Assembly (NCBI RefSeq): GCF_003248605.1
Contig: NZ_QFPF01000047.1
Coordinates: 1 to 18,631, forward strand
DNA: 18,631 nt
Direction of reading: 5' to 3'
Origin: Microbacterium sp.
GTDB lineage: Bacteria; Actinomycetota; Actinomycetes; Actinomycetales; Microbacteriaceae
Position numbers and translations under genes: made by a program. The notes under the pieces are model-generated. The model saw nothing but the letters and a program-made list of their open reading frames with translations. It did no database searches and had not been told where the DNA came from. Shown here piece after piece: positions 7,119 through 14,568 of this stretch; position 1 is the stretch's first letter; each line of letters starts with the position of its first letter.

Positions 7119-8075
7119 TCAGGCGTGCAGAGCCTCGTTGAGCGTGACGCCCACGCCCGACCGGCGCACCGCCTCGATCGCGCCCGAGAGCGAGTTTCGG
7201 CGGAACAGCAAGCCCGCAACGCCGGACAGCTCCGAACCCTTGACCGTGCGGCGCGTGCCGTCAGCCCGGGGCGCGTCGTCGGCGAGCACGATCTTCGATC
7301 CCGCCGTGACGTACAGGCCGGCCTCGACGACGCAGTCGTCGCCGAGCGAGATACCGATGCCCGCGTTCGCGCCGAGCAGCGTGCGCGCGCCGATCGAGAC
7401 GCGGTGGGTGCCGCCGCCCGAGAGCGTGCCCATGATCGACGAGCCGCCGCCGATGTCACTGCCGTCGCCGACCACGACGCCCTGCGAGATCCGGCCCTCG
7501 ACCATCGAGGCCCCGAGCGTGCCGGCATTGAAGTTGACGAACCCCTCGTGCATGACGGTGGTGCCGGGGGAGAGGTAGGCACCGAGTCGCACGCGCGACG
7601 CGTCGGCGATGCGGACACCCGGCGGGGTGACGTAGTCGGTCAGCCGGGGGAACTTGTCGATGCCCTGGATCTGGATGCCGTCGCGCAGGAGCAGCGGGCG
7701 CAGGCGCGTGGCGTCGTCCGGGTGCATGGGTCCGGCGTTGGTCCACGCGACGTTGGGCAGATGCCCGAAGATGCCGTCGAGGTTGAGGTCGTTCGGCCGC
7801 ACGAGACGGTGCGAGAGTGCGTGCAGACGCAGGTAGGCGTCGGATGTGGATGCCGGAGCCTCATCGAGTGAGATCTCGACCGTGATCGCTTCGATCGTGA
7901 CCGCCCGCCGGTCATCCGGTGCGGCGAGACGATCGAGGTCGTCGGGCACGATCGCGGCGTCGCGGCCGAGGGGGATGCGACCGAGCGACGGGTGCGGGTA
8001 CCAGGTGTCGAGCACCGTCCCGTTCTCCGAGATCGTCGCCAGTCCCTCGCCCCACACGTGCCGTTCATCACTCAT
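7119..8075 (-). CDS. dapD: 2,3,4,5-tetrahydropyridine-2,6-dicarboxylate N-succinyltransferase
   Basis: DapD transfers succinyl from succinyl-CoA to tetrahydrodipicolinate, the first committed step of the succinylase branch of DAP/lysine synthesis. The 318-residue product is of the actinobacterial (mycobacterial) type, with an N-terminal domain containing TWYPHPSLGRIPLG and a left-handed beta-helix of hexapeptide repeats from about residue 150 to 265 (VRIADASRVRLGAYLSPGTT, GDGSDIGGGSSIMGTLSGGG, IGARTLLGANAGIGISLGDD). The enzyme is a trimer with active sites between helices. The ATG at 8075 is supported by TAGCCT 6 nt upstream on the minus strand. It is divergent from dapE across 39 bp, as in mycobacteria. 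A hairpin abuts its stop. Confidence 0.95.
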   Translation of the reverse strand: MSDERHVWGEGLATISENGTVLDTWYPHPSLGRIPLGRDAAIVPDDLDRLAAPDDRRAVTIEAITVEISLDEAPASTSDAYLRLHALSHRLVRPNDLNLDGIFGHLPNVAWTNAGPMHPDDATRLRPLLLRDGIQIQGIDKFPRLTDYVTPPGVRIADASRVRLGAYLSPGTTVMHEGFVNFNAGTLGASMVEGRISQGVVVGDGSDIGGGSSIMGTLSGGGTHRVSIGARTLLGANAGIGISLGDDCVVEAGLYVTAGSKIVLADDAPRADGTRRTVKGSELSGVAGLLFRRNSLSGAIEAVRRSGVGVTLNEALHA

Positions 8076-8081
8076 GCTTCC

Positions 8082-8087
8082 AGGCTA
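8082..8087 (-). promoter_or_regulatory. -10 box of dapD (leaderless geometry)
   Basis: TAGCCT on the minus strand lies 6 nt before the dapD ATG at 8075, predicting a leaderless transcript. Its -35 position would fall on the dapE -10 box. Confidence 0.6.
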
Positions 8088-8102
8088 GCGGGGGCGCGCT
8101 CG

Positions 8103-8108
8103 TAGACT
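8103..8108 (+). promoter_or_regulatory. -10 box of dapE (leaderless geometry)
   Basis: TAGACT lies 6 nt before the dapE ATG at 8115, predicting a leaderless transcript. Its -35 position would fall on the dapD -10 box, so the two polymerases should compete for this 39-bp gap. Confidence 0.6.
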
Positions 8109-8114
8109 TGCCGC

Positions 8115-9188
8115 ATGACCGTGCTCGATCTGTCCCTCACCAGCGTCGAGCTGACCCGTCTCATCTGCGACGTCCCGAGCGTGTCGGGTGACGAGCAGAC
8201 GCTGGCCGACCTCATCCACGATGCGGTGCGGGCGCTGCCGCATCTCGATGTCTACCGGGACGGCGACACCATCGTGGCCCGCACCGGCCTCGGCCGCGCG
8301 CAGCGGGTCGTCATCGCGGGCCACATCGACACCGTGCCCATCAACGGCAACGTGCCCACGCGTGACATCGAGGTCGACGGCGTGCCTCACATCTGGGGGC
8401 GCGGAACCGTCGATATGAAGGCCGGCGTCGCGGTGCAGCTCAAGCTCGCCGCCGAGCTCACCGAGCCCCGGGCCGACATCACGTGGATGTGGTACGACCA
8501 CGAAGAGGTGGATGCCGATCTGAACGGCCTGACGCGTCTCGGGCGCACGCGCCCCGACCTGTTCGCCGGAGACTTCGCGATCCTGGGCGAGCCCTCGAAC
8601 GGCGAGGTGGAGGGCGGGTGCAACGGAAATCTGCGGGCGCGGGTGCGCACGCGCGGAGTACGCGCACATTCGGCTCGCGCGTGGGTGGGGGAGAACGCGA
8701 TCCACGCGGCCGCGCCGATCCTCGCGCGTCTGGCCGAGTACCGGCCGCAGACCGTGACGGTCGACGGCCTCGACTACCGGGAGGGGCTGAACGCCGTGCG
8801 GATCACGGGAGGGATCGCGGGCAACGTGATCCCCGACGTGTGCGAGGTCGAGGTCAATTACCGTTTCGCCCCCAGCCGCTCGCCCGAGCAGGCCACGCAG
8901 CACGTGCGCGATGTCCTGGCGGGCTTCGACGTCGAGATCGTCGATCTCGCCGCCGGCGCGCGGCCGGGCCTCGATGCACCGCTCGCGCAGGAGTTCGTCG
9001 CGGCGGTCGGGGCCGAGCCCCGCCCGAAGTACGGATGGACGGACGTCGCCCGCTTCTCTGCCCTCGGCGTGCCGGCCGTCAACTACGGCCCGGGCGACCC
9101 GCACCTGGCCCATCACGACGAGGAGCGCGTGCCGATCGATCAGATCATCGCCGTCGAGCGCGGGCTACGGGCGTGGTTGCAGGCCTGA
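8115..9188 (+). CDS. dapE: Succinyl-diaminopimelate desuccinylase
   Basis: DapE is a dinuclear zinc M20-family hydrolase that removes succinate from N-succinyl-LL-diaminopimelate, the step after DapC. In this 357-residue protein the metal and catalytic motifs are intact: AGHIDTVP (His70, Asp72), GRGTVDMKAG (Asp100), YDHEEVDA (Glu130/131), LGEPSNGEVEGGCNGN (Glu159) and the final HLAHHDEE (His333 region). YGWTDVARFS and NYGPGDPHLAHHDEE are typical of actinobacterial DapE. The start ATG is fixed by the -10 box 6 nt upstream. The next gene may start inside its 3' end (GTG 9173), suggesting translational coupling with a predicted mannosyltransferase. Confidence 0.96.
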   Translation: MTVLDLSLTSVELTRLICDVPSVSGDEQTLADLIHDAVRALPHLDVYRDGDTIVARTGLGRAQRVVIAGHIDTVPINGNVPTRDIEVDGVPHIWGRGTVDMKAGVAVQLKLAAELTEPRADITWMWYDHEEVDADLNGLTRLGRTRPDLFAGDFAILGEPSNGEVEGGCNGNLRARVRTRGVRAHSARAWVGENAIHAAAPILARLAEYRPQTVTVDGLDYREGLNAVRITGGIAGNVIPDVCEVEVNYRFAPSRSPEQATQHVRDVLAGFDVEIVDLAAGARPGLDAPLAQEFVAAVGAEPRPKYGWTDVARFSALGVPAVNYGPGDPHLAHHDEERVPIDQIIAVERGLRAWLQA

Positions 9189-10399
9189 CCGCGGATCCCA
9201 CCAGCCCGCGTCCCCGCGCGGGGTGGGCGCATCCCGCGGTGCGCATCGCGATCATCTATCTTGCCGCCCGCGCCGCAACGACCGGGCTGTTCGTGCTCGC
9301 GGGCGCCCTCTCGCCCCAGGGGTCGCGACTCGGCCCGGGCGCCGATCTTGCCACGTACGTGCTCGCCTGGGACGCGCAGTGGTATTGGCTGATCGCCGTC
9401 GAGGGGTATCCGACGCAACTGCCCCGCACCGAGGACGGCGACGTCGCCCAGAACGCGTGGGCGTTCATGCCGCTCTTTCCGATGCTCGCGCGCATCGTCG
9501 GCACTCCACTGGGGTCATGGGGGGCGGGCGCGTTCCTCGTGGCGCTCGCGGCGGGCTACCTCTGCTGTCTCGTCCTCCGCGACGTCCTGAAGGATCGCAT
9601 CGGCGAGTCCGCGGCCCTGTGGGCCGTCGTCTTCTTCGCGGCCGCGCCCATCGCTCCACTCCTGCAGATCGGGTACGCCGAATCGCTCTTCCTGCTGTTC
9701 GTCCTGCTCGGCATCCGCGCCCTCCAACGCCGTCGATACGGATGGCTCTATGCGATCGTGCCGCTGATGGGTTTCACCCGCCCCGGTGTCCTCGCTTTCG
9801 CGCTCCTGATCGGTCTCTTCGGAATCTGGCGCCTGTTCGCACGCCGTCGTGAAGCGCTGCGCGTCGCCGAGATCGTCCACATCGTCGCGCTCGGCGCGCT
9901 CGCCACCCTCATCGGGTTCGCCTGGCCCGCGATCGCGGCGCTCGCGACGGGAGAGGGCGACGCGTACTTCGAGACCGAGCTCGCCTGGCGCCGACTCTGG
10001 GTGGGGGATGCCGGTGCGTTCTCGCCCTTCGAGGGCTGGTTCCAGGCCGCGGACTTCTGGTTCACGCAGTGGGGCGCGGGTCCCGTCGTCGGCATCGCGG
10101 TCGCGGTCGCGATCGTCATCGCGATCGCCGCCCTGCTGCTGTTCGAACCGCACGTGCGTCGCCTGGGCGTGGAGAATCGTCTGTGGGCCGCAAGCTATGT
10201 GCTCTATCTCTTGGCCGTCTTCTTTCCGCAGTCCAGCGTCTTCCGCCTCCTTTTTCCGCTCTCGCCGCTCTGGGGCGCGCTGGCGGTGCCGCGCTCGCTG
10301 ATCTGGCGAGTGGGCGTGCTCGTCGTCGCGCTCGCGGGCCAGTGGTGGTGGATCTGGAACATGTTCGGCCTGGGCCAGATGTTCTGGCAGATCCCCTGA
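9173..10399 (+). CDS. PIG-V/Gpi18-like integral membrane mannosyltransferase
   Basis: This roughly 408-residue multi-spanning membrane protein resembles the Gpi18/PIG-V family of polyprenyl-phosphate-mannose-dependent (GT-C) glycosyltransferases. Family-like features are the first-loop Asp in LAWDAQWYWLIAVEGYP, then WAFMPLFPMLARIVG, APIAPLLQIGYAESLFLLFV and GFTRPGVLAFAL, with about 8-10 hydrophobic helices throughout. It probably mannosylates a cell-envelope glycolipid or protein on the outer face of the membrane; the acceptor is unknown. The start is uncertain. GTG 9173 overlaps dapE by 16 nt and is used here, and GTG 9239 just before the first helix is an alternative. Neither has a good ribosome binding site. 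It is probably cotranscribed with dapE. Confidence 0.75.
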   Translation: MVAGLTADPTSPRPRAGWAHPAVRIAIIYLAARAATTGLFVLAGALSPQGSRLGPGADLATYVLAWDAQWYWLIAVEGYPTQLPRTEDGDVAQNAWAFMPLFPMLARIVGTPLGSWGAGAFLVALAAGYLCCLVLRDVLKDRIGESAALWAVVFFAAAPIAPLLQIGYAESLFLLFVLLGIRALQRRRYGWLYAIVPLMGFTRPGVLAFALLIGLFGIWRLFARRREALRVAEIVHIVALGALATLIGFAWPAIAALATGEGDAYFETELAWRRLWVGDAGAFSPFEGWFQAADFWFTQWGAGPVVGIAVAVAIVIAIAALLLFEPHVRRLGVENRLWAASYVLYLLAVFFPQSSVFRLLFPLSPLWGALAVPRSLIWRVGVLVVALAGQWWWIWNMFGLGQMFWQIP

Positions 10400-10434
10400 T
10401 ATACGACCAGGCTCTCGACGTCGGGGATGCAGGA

Positions 10435-10440
10435 TAAACT
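10435..10440 (+). promoter_or_regulatory. -10 box of DUF3117 gene
   Basis: TAAACT at 10435-10440 would start transcription near 10447, giving a leader of about 30 nt that includes a ribosome binding site. No clear -35 box is present. Confidence 0.4.
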
Positions 10441-10475
10441 GGTCTCGCTAGATTTCGTGACGAAAGGGGCCCTTG

Positions 10476-10649
10476 ATGGCAGCCATGAAGCCGAGGACCG
10501 GCGACGGACCGATGGAGGCCGTGAAGGAGGGTCGCCTCATCATCGTGCGGGTGCCGCTCGAAGGCGGGGGACGCCTGGTCGTCTCCGTCAACGATGCCGA
10601 GGCCAAGGAGCTGCACGATGTGCTCTCCGGGGTGGTCGCACCCGCCTGA
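10476..10649 (+). CDS. DUF3117 family small protein
   Basis: A 57-residue protein starting MAAMKPRTGDGPMEAVKEGR and containing IIVRVPLEGGGRLVVSVN matches DUF3117, a short, highly conserved actinobacterial family without a known function. The ATG at 10476 has AAGGGG at 10464-10469 with a 6-nt spacer. The conserved basic N-terminus and following beta-strand-rich portion fill nearly the whole protein, so it is a complete single-domain protein. It stands alone between the mannosyltransferase and a converging O-methyltransferase, with a strong hairpin after its stop. Confidence 0.92.
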   Translation: MAAMKPRTGDGPMEAVKEGRLIIVRVPLEGGGRLVVSVNDAEAKELHDVLSGVVAPA

Positions 10650-10663
10650 CGGCAACCCTCGAC

Positions 10664-10696
10664 AAGCCGGTTCCGCGCGATGCGCGGGGCCGGCTT
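10664..10696. terminator. Strong GC-rich hairpin between convergent genes
   Basis: 10664-10678 pairs with 10682-10696 in a 15-bp stem (two pairs are G-U in RNA) with a 3-nt loop. It lies 15 nt after the DUF3117 stop and 13 nt from the O-methyltransferase stop, so it probably ends transcription from one or both sides. T-richness after the stem is poor (CTCTCG). Confidence 0.65.
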
Positions 10697-10708
10697 CTCT
10701 CGTGCCCG

Positions 10709-11341
10709 CTATTCGGTGATCTTGGTCAGCTGCAGGAGGCCGTCGCCGACGATCGACAGCGCGGGGATGACGGCCTGCGAGCCCTGCGTCTCCTGGATGA
10801 GGGTGCGGAAGGCGACGGTGACCGCGTCGCGGGCGACGGGATCGGCCACGCGTCCGCCCTGCAGCGCGCGCGGCACCAGCACGGTGCCGCCCACGCGAAC
10901 GAGTCGCAGGCCGTGCGCGACGTCCTCGAGCACATGCTCGGGATCGGCGTCGACGAGGACGATGTCGTATGCCGACTCGTTCATGCGGGGAAGCACATCG
11001 GCGGCGCGCCCGGTGATGAAGCGCGAGCGCGCGGCGGGGATGCGCGCGTCGGCGAACGACTTGCGGGCCGCCGCGAGATGCTCGGGCTCGGCATCGATCG
11101 TGGTGAGGATGCCGCGCGGCGCTGCATGCAGCAGCCACAGCCCGGACACACCTGCTCCCGTGCCGATCTCGACGAGATTGAGGGCTCCGGTCGCGGCGGC
11201 GATGACGGCGCACTGTGCGCCGACCGCGGGATCGATGGGCGTGACGCCGATCTCGAGCGAATGCGCGCGGGCCCGGGCGATGGTCTCGGGCTCGCTGACC
11301 TGCTCGCTGGCGTACCGCCAGCTGGCCTCTCGTGCACTCAT
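10709..11341 (-). CDS. SAM-dependent O-methyltransferase
   Basis: The 210-residue protein is a class I SAM-dependent methyltransferase of the catechol-O-methyltransferase-like (methyltransferase family 3) group. SAM motif I is LVEIGTGAGVSGLWLL at about 56-71. TTIDAEPEHLAAARKSF (about 79-95) is the ribose-binding acidic region, and YDIVLVDADPEHV carries the metal/substrate-site aspartates. The substrate is unknown. The ATG at 11341 follows GGAGGAGG (11346-11353 on the minus strand) with a 4-nt spacer, and TAGTCT at 11397-11402 is a likely -10. Mycobacteria also have an O-methyltransferase gene near sigE and tatB; here it is directly divergent from tatB. Confidence 0.9.
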   Translation of the reverse strand: MSAREASWRYASEQVSEPETIARARAHSLEIGVTPIDPAVGAQCAVIAAATGALNLVEIGTGAGVSGLWLLHAAPRGILTTIDAEPEHLAAARKSFADARIPAARSRFITGRAADVLPRMNESAYDIVLVDADPEHVLEDVAHGLRLVRVGGTVLVPRALQGGRVADPVARDAVTVAFRTLIQETQGSQAVIPALSIVGDGLLQLTKITE

Positions 11342-11396
11342 GCGTCCTCCTCCGGAGCGCGACGCTCGTGCGTTCCGCCGCGGACCCCGGGTGCCC

Positions 11397-11402
11397 AGAC
11401 TA
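11397..11402 (-). promoter_or_regulatory. -10 box of O-methyltransferase gene (with leader)
   Basis: TAGTCT on the minus strand would begin transcription near 11390, about 50 nt before the ATG. This agrees with the strong ribosome binding site of this gene. Confidence 0.45.
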
Positions 11403-11439
11403 CGGCCCTGGTTGCGGGGCGGCCCCCAGGCGCGGCGGG

Positions 11440-11445
11440 TAATCT
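11440..11445 (+). promoter_or_regulatory. -10 box of tatB (leaderless geometry)
   Basis: TAATCT lies 6 nt before the tatB ATG at 11452, predicting a leaderless transcript. The O-methyltransferase promoter faces the other way about 40 bp upstream. Confidence 0.6.
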
Positions 11446-11451
11446 GAACTC

Positions 11452-11838
11452 ATGTTCTTCGGGCTCACGATCGAGAAGCTTCTGCTGATCGGCGTGATCG
11501 CCGCCCTCATCGTGGGGCCCGAGCGCATGCCGAGATATGCGGAGGGTCTCGCGCACCTCGTCACCCGTCTGCGTGACTTCCTGCGCGGTGCGAAGACCCG
11601 CGTCCGCGATGAGATGGGCTCGGACTTCGACGACGTGGACTGGCGCAAGCTCGATCCGCGGCAGTACGATCCTCGTCGCATCATCCGCGAGGCGCTGCTC
11701 GATGAGCCCCCGCTGCCGGCTGTCAAGCCGGTGTCGGCACCGCCGATGCCCGCCGCGGGCGCTGCCGCCGCGGGCGCTGCCGTCGCGGCGCGGCGGGACC
11801 CGACCGCTCCGCCGCCTTTCGACAGCGAGGCGACCTGA
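11452..11838 (+). CDS. tatB: Sec-independent protein translocase subunit TatB
   Basis: TatB, with TatC, binds twin-arginine signal peptides of folded export substrates at the cytoplasmic membrane. The 128-residue protein has the TatA/B architecture: a single N-terminal helix (about 4-21) with a polar Glu8 near its start, the hinge motif GPERMP at 22-27, an amphipathic helix YAEGLAHLVTRLRDFLRGAKTRVRDEM, then an acidic and Ala/Pro-rich tail. The tail and GPERMP hinge favour TatB over TatA. The start is supported by the -10 box 6 nt upstream. In mycobacteria sigE, rseA and htrA precede tatB; none is present here. Its stop lies 7 bp from the convergent carboxylesterase stop. Confidence 0.88.
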   Translation: MFFGLTIEKLLLIGVIAALIVGPERMPRYAEGLAHLVTRLRDFLRGAKTRVRDEMGSDFDDVDWRKLDPRQYDPRRIIREALLDEPPLPAVKPVSAPPMPAAGAAAAGAAVAARRDPTAPPPFDSEAT

Positions 11839-11845
11839 GCGCGGG

Positions 11846-13396
11846 TCAGGTGAACGAGAGCACCGTGGTGCCCCAGGCTTCGCGCAGCTGCCTGTCGAGG
11901 TCGGCCTCGAGGCGGTCGGTGCGATCGATGACGAGGGTCTCGCGCGCGGTGATCGTGTAGGCCTCCCACGGGGCGTCGTTCTCACCCGCCCGCGGGGCTC
12001 CGCCTGTCGCGAATCCGATCCAGCGCGCCTGCATCCGTGCGGAGATCATCCGCCCGGTGCGCAGCCCGCCGAGCTTGAAGGTGATGTCCTTGCGCCCTCC
12101 GACGAGGTTGCCCCACAGGTACGGAAGCTCCGTCGCGTGGGTCGCGCCGATTCCGAGCAGGTGCAGCATGGGTGTCGCCCAGTCGAAGCGGTACAGATAG
12201 GTCGGCGCGATCGGCGCGTGTCCCTCGACCAGCCAGAGCGTCGGCATCCTGAACCCGAGATCGCGCGAGATCGCGGGGCCCTGCTGCTTGGGCCGGAGTC
12301 CGGTGTATGCCGCCTGGATCTCGGCATCGGCGGGGATGTCGAGGTCGGGCCGGTCGGCACGCAGCTGTCGCGAGACCTGTTCGAGTGCCTCGCGGGTCAC
12401 CGGCATGAGGGGCGATTTCATCATTGTGAACAGCGACGTCTCGTCGTGGTTCGTGCCGATCAGGAGGGGAACCGGGTGTGCTCCGCCGCGGGCGAAGACG
12501 TCGACCGGGGCTTCGGGTATCAGGTCGCCGTCGATGACGGGGGTGAAGGCGAGGGTCCCGGGATCGCTCACGGGCGTCTCGCGGTAGACCGTCATGCCCG
12601 CCTCGATCAGGCGGGCTGCGGGGAGTCCGCGCAGGCTCGCGAGCACCTGCGGGTCGGCGGGGTCGACGCCGAGCTCGGCGAGTACGTGCCGCGTGACACG
12701 TTCGGCGCGATCCTGCCCGTACACACTCGTCGCGGGGGAGCTCTCGGCGATCGCGCGATGGAACAGGCCTTCGGTGGCGGGCGAGGTCATGAGCGTCGTG
12801 ACGATGCCGCCGCCCGCCGACTCGCCCGCAAGCGTCACGGCGCCGGGATCGCCGCCGAAGGCCCGGATATTGGCCCTGACCCACTGCAGCGCCGCGACGA
12901 CATCGTGCAGGGCGACGTTGGGCTCGAACCGCTCGTCGCCCGCGCCGAAGCGCGACAGATCGAGGAAACCGAGGGCGCCCAGGCGGTAGCCGACCGTGAC
13001 CAGCACGATCTCGCCGCTGGCCGCGAGCGACCGGCCGTCGTAGAGCTTCTGCGCCGTGCTGCCGAACATGTACGCGCCGCCGTGCACCCAGACCACGACC
13101 GGGACGTCGTCGCCGGGCTCGATGCCCTCTGCCGCCCAGACGTTCAGGGTCAGGCAGTCCTCGTTCTGGACGACATCGTCGGGCAGAGCGATCGCGGGGC
13201 TCGGCCCCTGGACCGGTGCGGGGCCGAACACAGTGGCGTCGGCGGGTTCCGTCCAGGGCGCGGGCGGGTGCGGGCGTCTCCAGCGCAGCGCGCCCGTCGG
13301 CGCCGCTGCGTAGCGGATGCCCTTCCACCACCGCACGTGTCCGTCGCCGGATCCGCGCACGGGTCCATGGGCGGTCTGCACGATGCTGTCGGTCAT
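11846..13396 (-). CDS. Type-B carboxylesterase
   Basis: This 516-residue alpha/beta hydrolase belongs to the carboxylesterase/lipase type-B family (para-nitrobenzyl esterase-like). The early motif NEDCLTLNVW (78-87) is a family signature. Oxyanion-hole residues are in HGGAYMFG (105-112), and the nucleophile elbow GESAGGG places Ser193 as catalytic. Glu319 in GTNHDETSLF and His420 in GATHATELPYLWG complete the triad. No signal peptide is visible, so it is predicted cytoplasmic. The ATG at 13396 has GAAAGG on the minus strand (13403-13408). It starts 23 nt after mrp and is probably the last gene of that operon, although its role there is unclear. The natural ester substrate is unknown. Confidence 0.93.
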   Translation of the reverse strand: MTDSIVQTAHGPVRGSGDGHVRWWKGIRYAAAPTGALRWRRPHPPAPWTEPADATVFGPAPVQGPSPAIALPDDVVQNEDCLTLNVWAAEGIEPGDDVPVVVWVHGGAYMFGSTAQKLYDGRSLAASGEIVLVTVGYRLGALGFLDLSRFGAGDERFEPNVALHDVVAALQWVRANIRAFGGDPGAVTLAGESAGGGIVTTLMTSPATEGLFHRAIAESSPATSVYGQDRAERVTRHVLAELGVDPADPQVLASLRGLPAARLIEAGMTVYRETPVSDPGTLAFTPVIDGDLIPEAPVDVFARGGAHPVPLLIGTNHDETSLFTMMKSPLMPVTREALEQVSRQLRADRPDLDIPADAEIQAAYTGLRPKQQGPAISRDLGFRMPTLWLVEGHAPIAPTYLYRFDWATPMLHLLGIGATHATELPYLWGNLVGGRKDITFKLGGLRTGRMISARMQARWIGFATGGAPRAGENDAPWEAYTITARETLVIDRTDRLEADLDRQLREAWGTTVLSFT

Positions 13397-13419
13397 GGTG
13401 CGCCTTTCGAGGTTGGAGA

Positions 13420-14568
13420 TCAGCGCGCGCGGAACGGCAGCGAACGACCCGCGAGCCCCCGGGGTGCTGCGACCAGGTGCTCGGCGGCTTGCACGATCGC
13501 GCGCGCAGCGGCGTCGTCGGGCACCCCCGTCACCACCGGTGATCCGGTGTCGCCGCCCGAGCGCAGGGCCGGGCTGAGAGGGATCGACGCGAGCACGGGG
13601 ACGGGTTCGGCATCCGTCGTCAGCGCGGCGGCCACCTGGGCGCCGCCGCCGGATCCGAAGAGATCGAGCACCTCGCCGCCGGGCAGGATCATGGCCGCCA
13701 TGTTCTCGATCACACCGACGACGCGCTGCCCGGTCTGTCGCGCGACGAGCGCGCTGCGGACGGCGACCTCGGATGCTGCCGCCTGCGGCGTCGTGACGAC
13801 CACGACGTCGGCGTGGGGCAGCAGCTGGCCCACCGAGATCGCGACGTCTCCCGTGCCCGGGGGCATGTCGAGCAGCAGCACGTCGAGGTCGCCGAAGAAG
13901 ACGTCGGTGAGGAACTGCTGCACGGTGCGGTGCAGCATCGGCCCGCGCCACGCGACGGCGGCCCCCTCTTCTCCCTCGCGCAGGAACATGCCGATCGAGA
14001 CCACCTTCACGCCGTAGGCGATCGGCGGCACGATGAGATCGTCGATGCGCGTGGGGCGCGTGGTGCGGCCCTCGGCGTCGACGAGGCCCATCAGCCCGGG
14101 GATCGAGAAGCCGTGCACATCCGCGTCGATCAGACCGACCGACAGCCCCTGGGCGGCGAGGGCGACGGCGAGGTTGGCGGTGACGGTGGACTTGCCGACG
14201 CCGCCCTTTCCGCTGGTCACGGCGATGACCCGGGTCAGTGACTCTGCGGTGAACGGGATGCCGCGGGCCGCTCCGCCGCGCAGGCGCTCGGTCAACTCCG
14301 CGCGCTCGGCCGGGGTCATGACCCCGAGGCTCACCTCGACGTCGGTGACCCCGGGCACCGTCGCGGCGGCGGCGCGCACCTCGCGTTCGATGCGGTCGGA
14401 GGCGGGACAGCCGACGATCGTGAGCGCGATGCCCACGTGCGCGCGACCGTCGTCGACCGAGATCTCGCGAAGCATGCGCAGATCGGCGAGCGGCCGTCGC
14501 AGCTCGGGGTCGGTGACCGCGCCGACGGCCGTGCGCACGGCGTCGACGACGGGGGTCTCAGCGGGCAT
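13420..14568 (-). CDS. mrp: Mrp/ApbC/NBP35-family P-loop ATPase
   Basis: Mrp proteins bind and transfer iron-sulfur clusters and belong to the MinD-like ATPase class. The 382-residue product has an N-terminal MIP18-like (DUF59) domain (about 5-85) with Cys54 in VGCPASDRIE, then the deviant Walker A SGKGGVGKST (119-128) and later LLLDMPPGTGD and VVTTPQ. The usual C-terminal CxxC cluster-binding pair is absent: the region that normally carries it reads VIENMAAMILPGGEVLDLFG. Actinobacterial homologues may share this. The ATG at 14568 overlaps the end of the DUF1003 gene by 11 nt, so it is translationally coupled. It lies in an operon downstream of the CBS/MgtE-N and DUF1003 genes. Confidence 0.93.
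   Translation of the reverse strand: MPAETPVVDAVRTAVGAVTDPELRRPLADLRMLREISVDDGRAHVGIALTIVGCPASDRIEREVRAAAATVPGVTDVEVSLGVMTPAERAELTERLRGGAARGIPFTAESLTRVIAVTSGKGGVGKSTVTANLAVALAAQGLSVGLIDADVHGFSIPGLMGLVDAEGRTTRPTRIDDLIVPPIAYGVKVVSIGMFLREGEEGAAVAWRGPMLHRTVQQFLTDVFFGDLDVLLLDMPPGTGDVAISVGQLLPHADVVVVTTPQAAASEVAVRSALVARQTGQRVVGVIENMAAMILPGGEVLDLFGSGGGAQVAAALTTDAEPVPVLASIPLSPALRSGGDTGSPVVTGVPDDAAARAIVQAAEHLVAAPRGLAGRSLPFRAR

Noticed and set aside
6912..7871. A plus-strand open frame of 319 codons through the repeat region and dapD
   Set aside because: It consists of repeat-derived Arg/Ala-rich sequence followed by the antisense of dapD.
11537..14017. An 826-codon open frame on the plus strand opposite the carboxylesterase and mrp
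   Set aside because: It overlaps tatB in another frame and is antisense to two genes with intact catalytic motifs. Its own sequence shows no recognisable domain.
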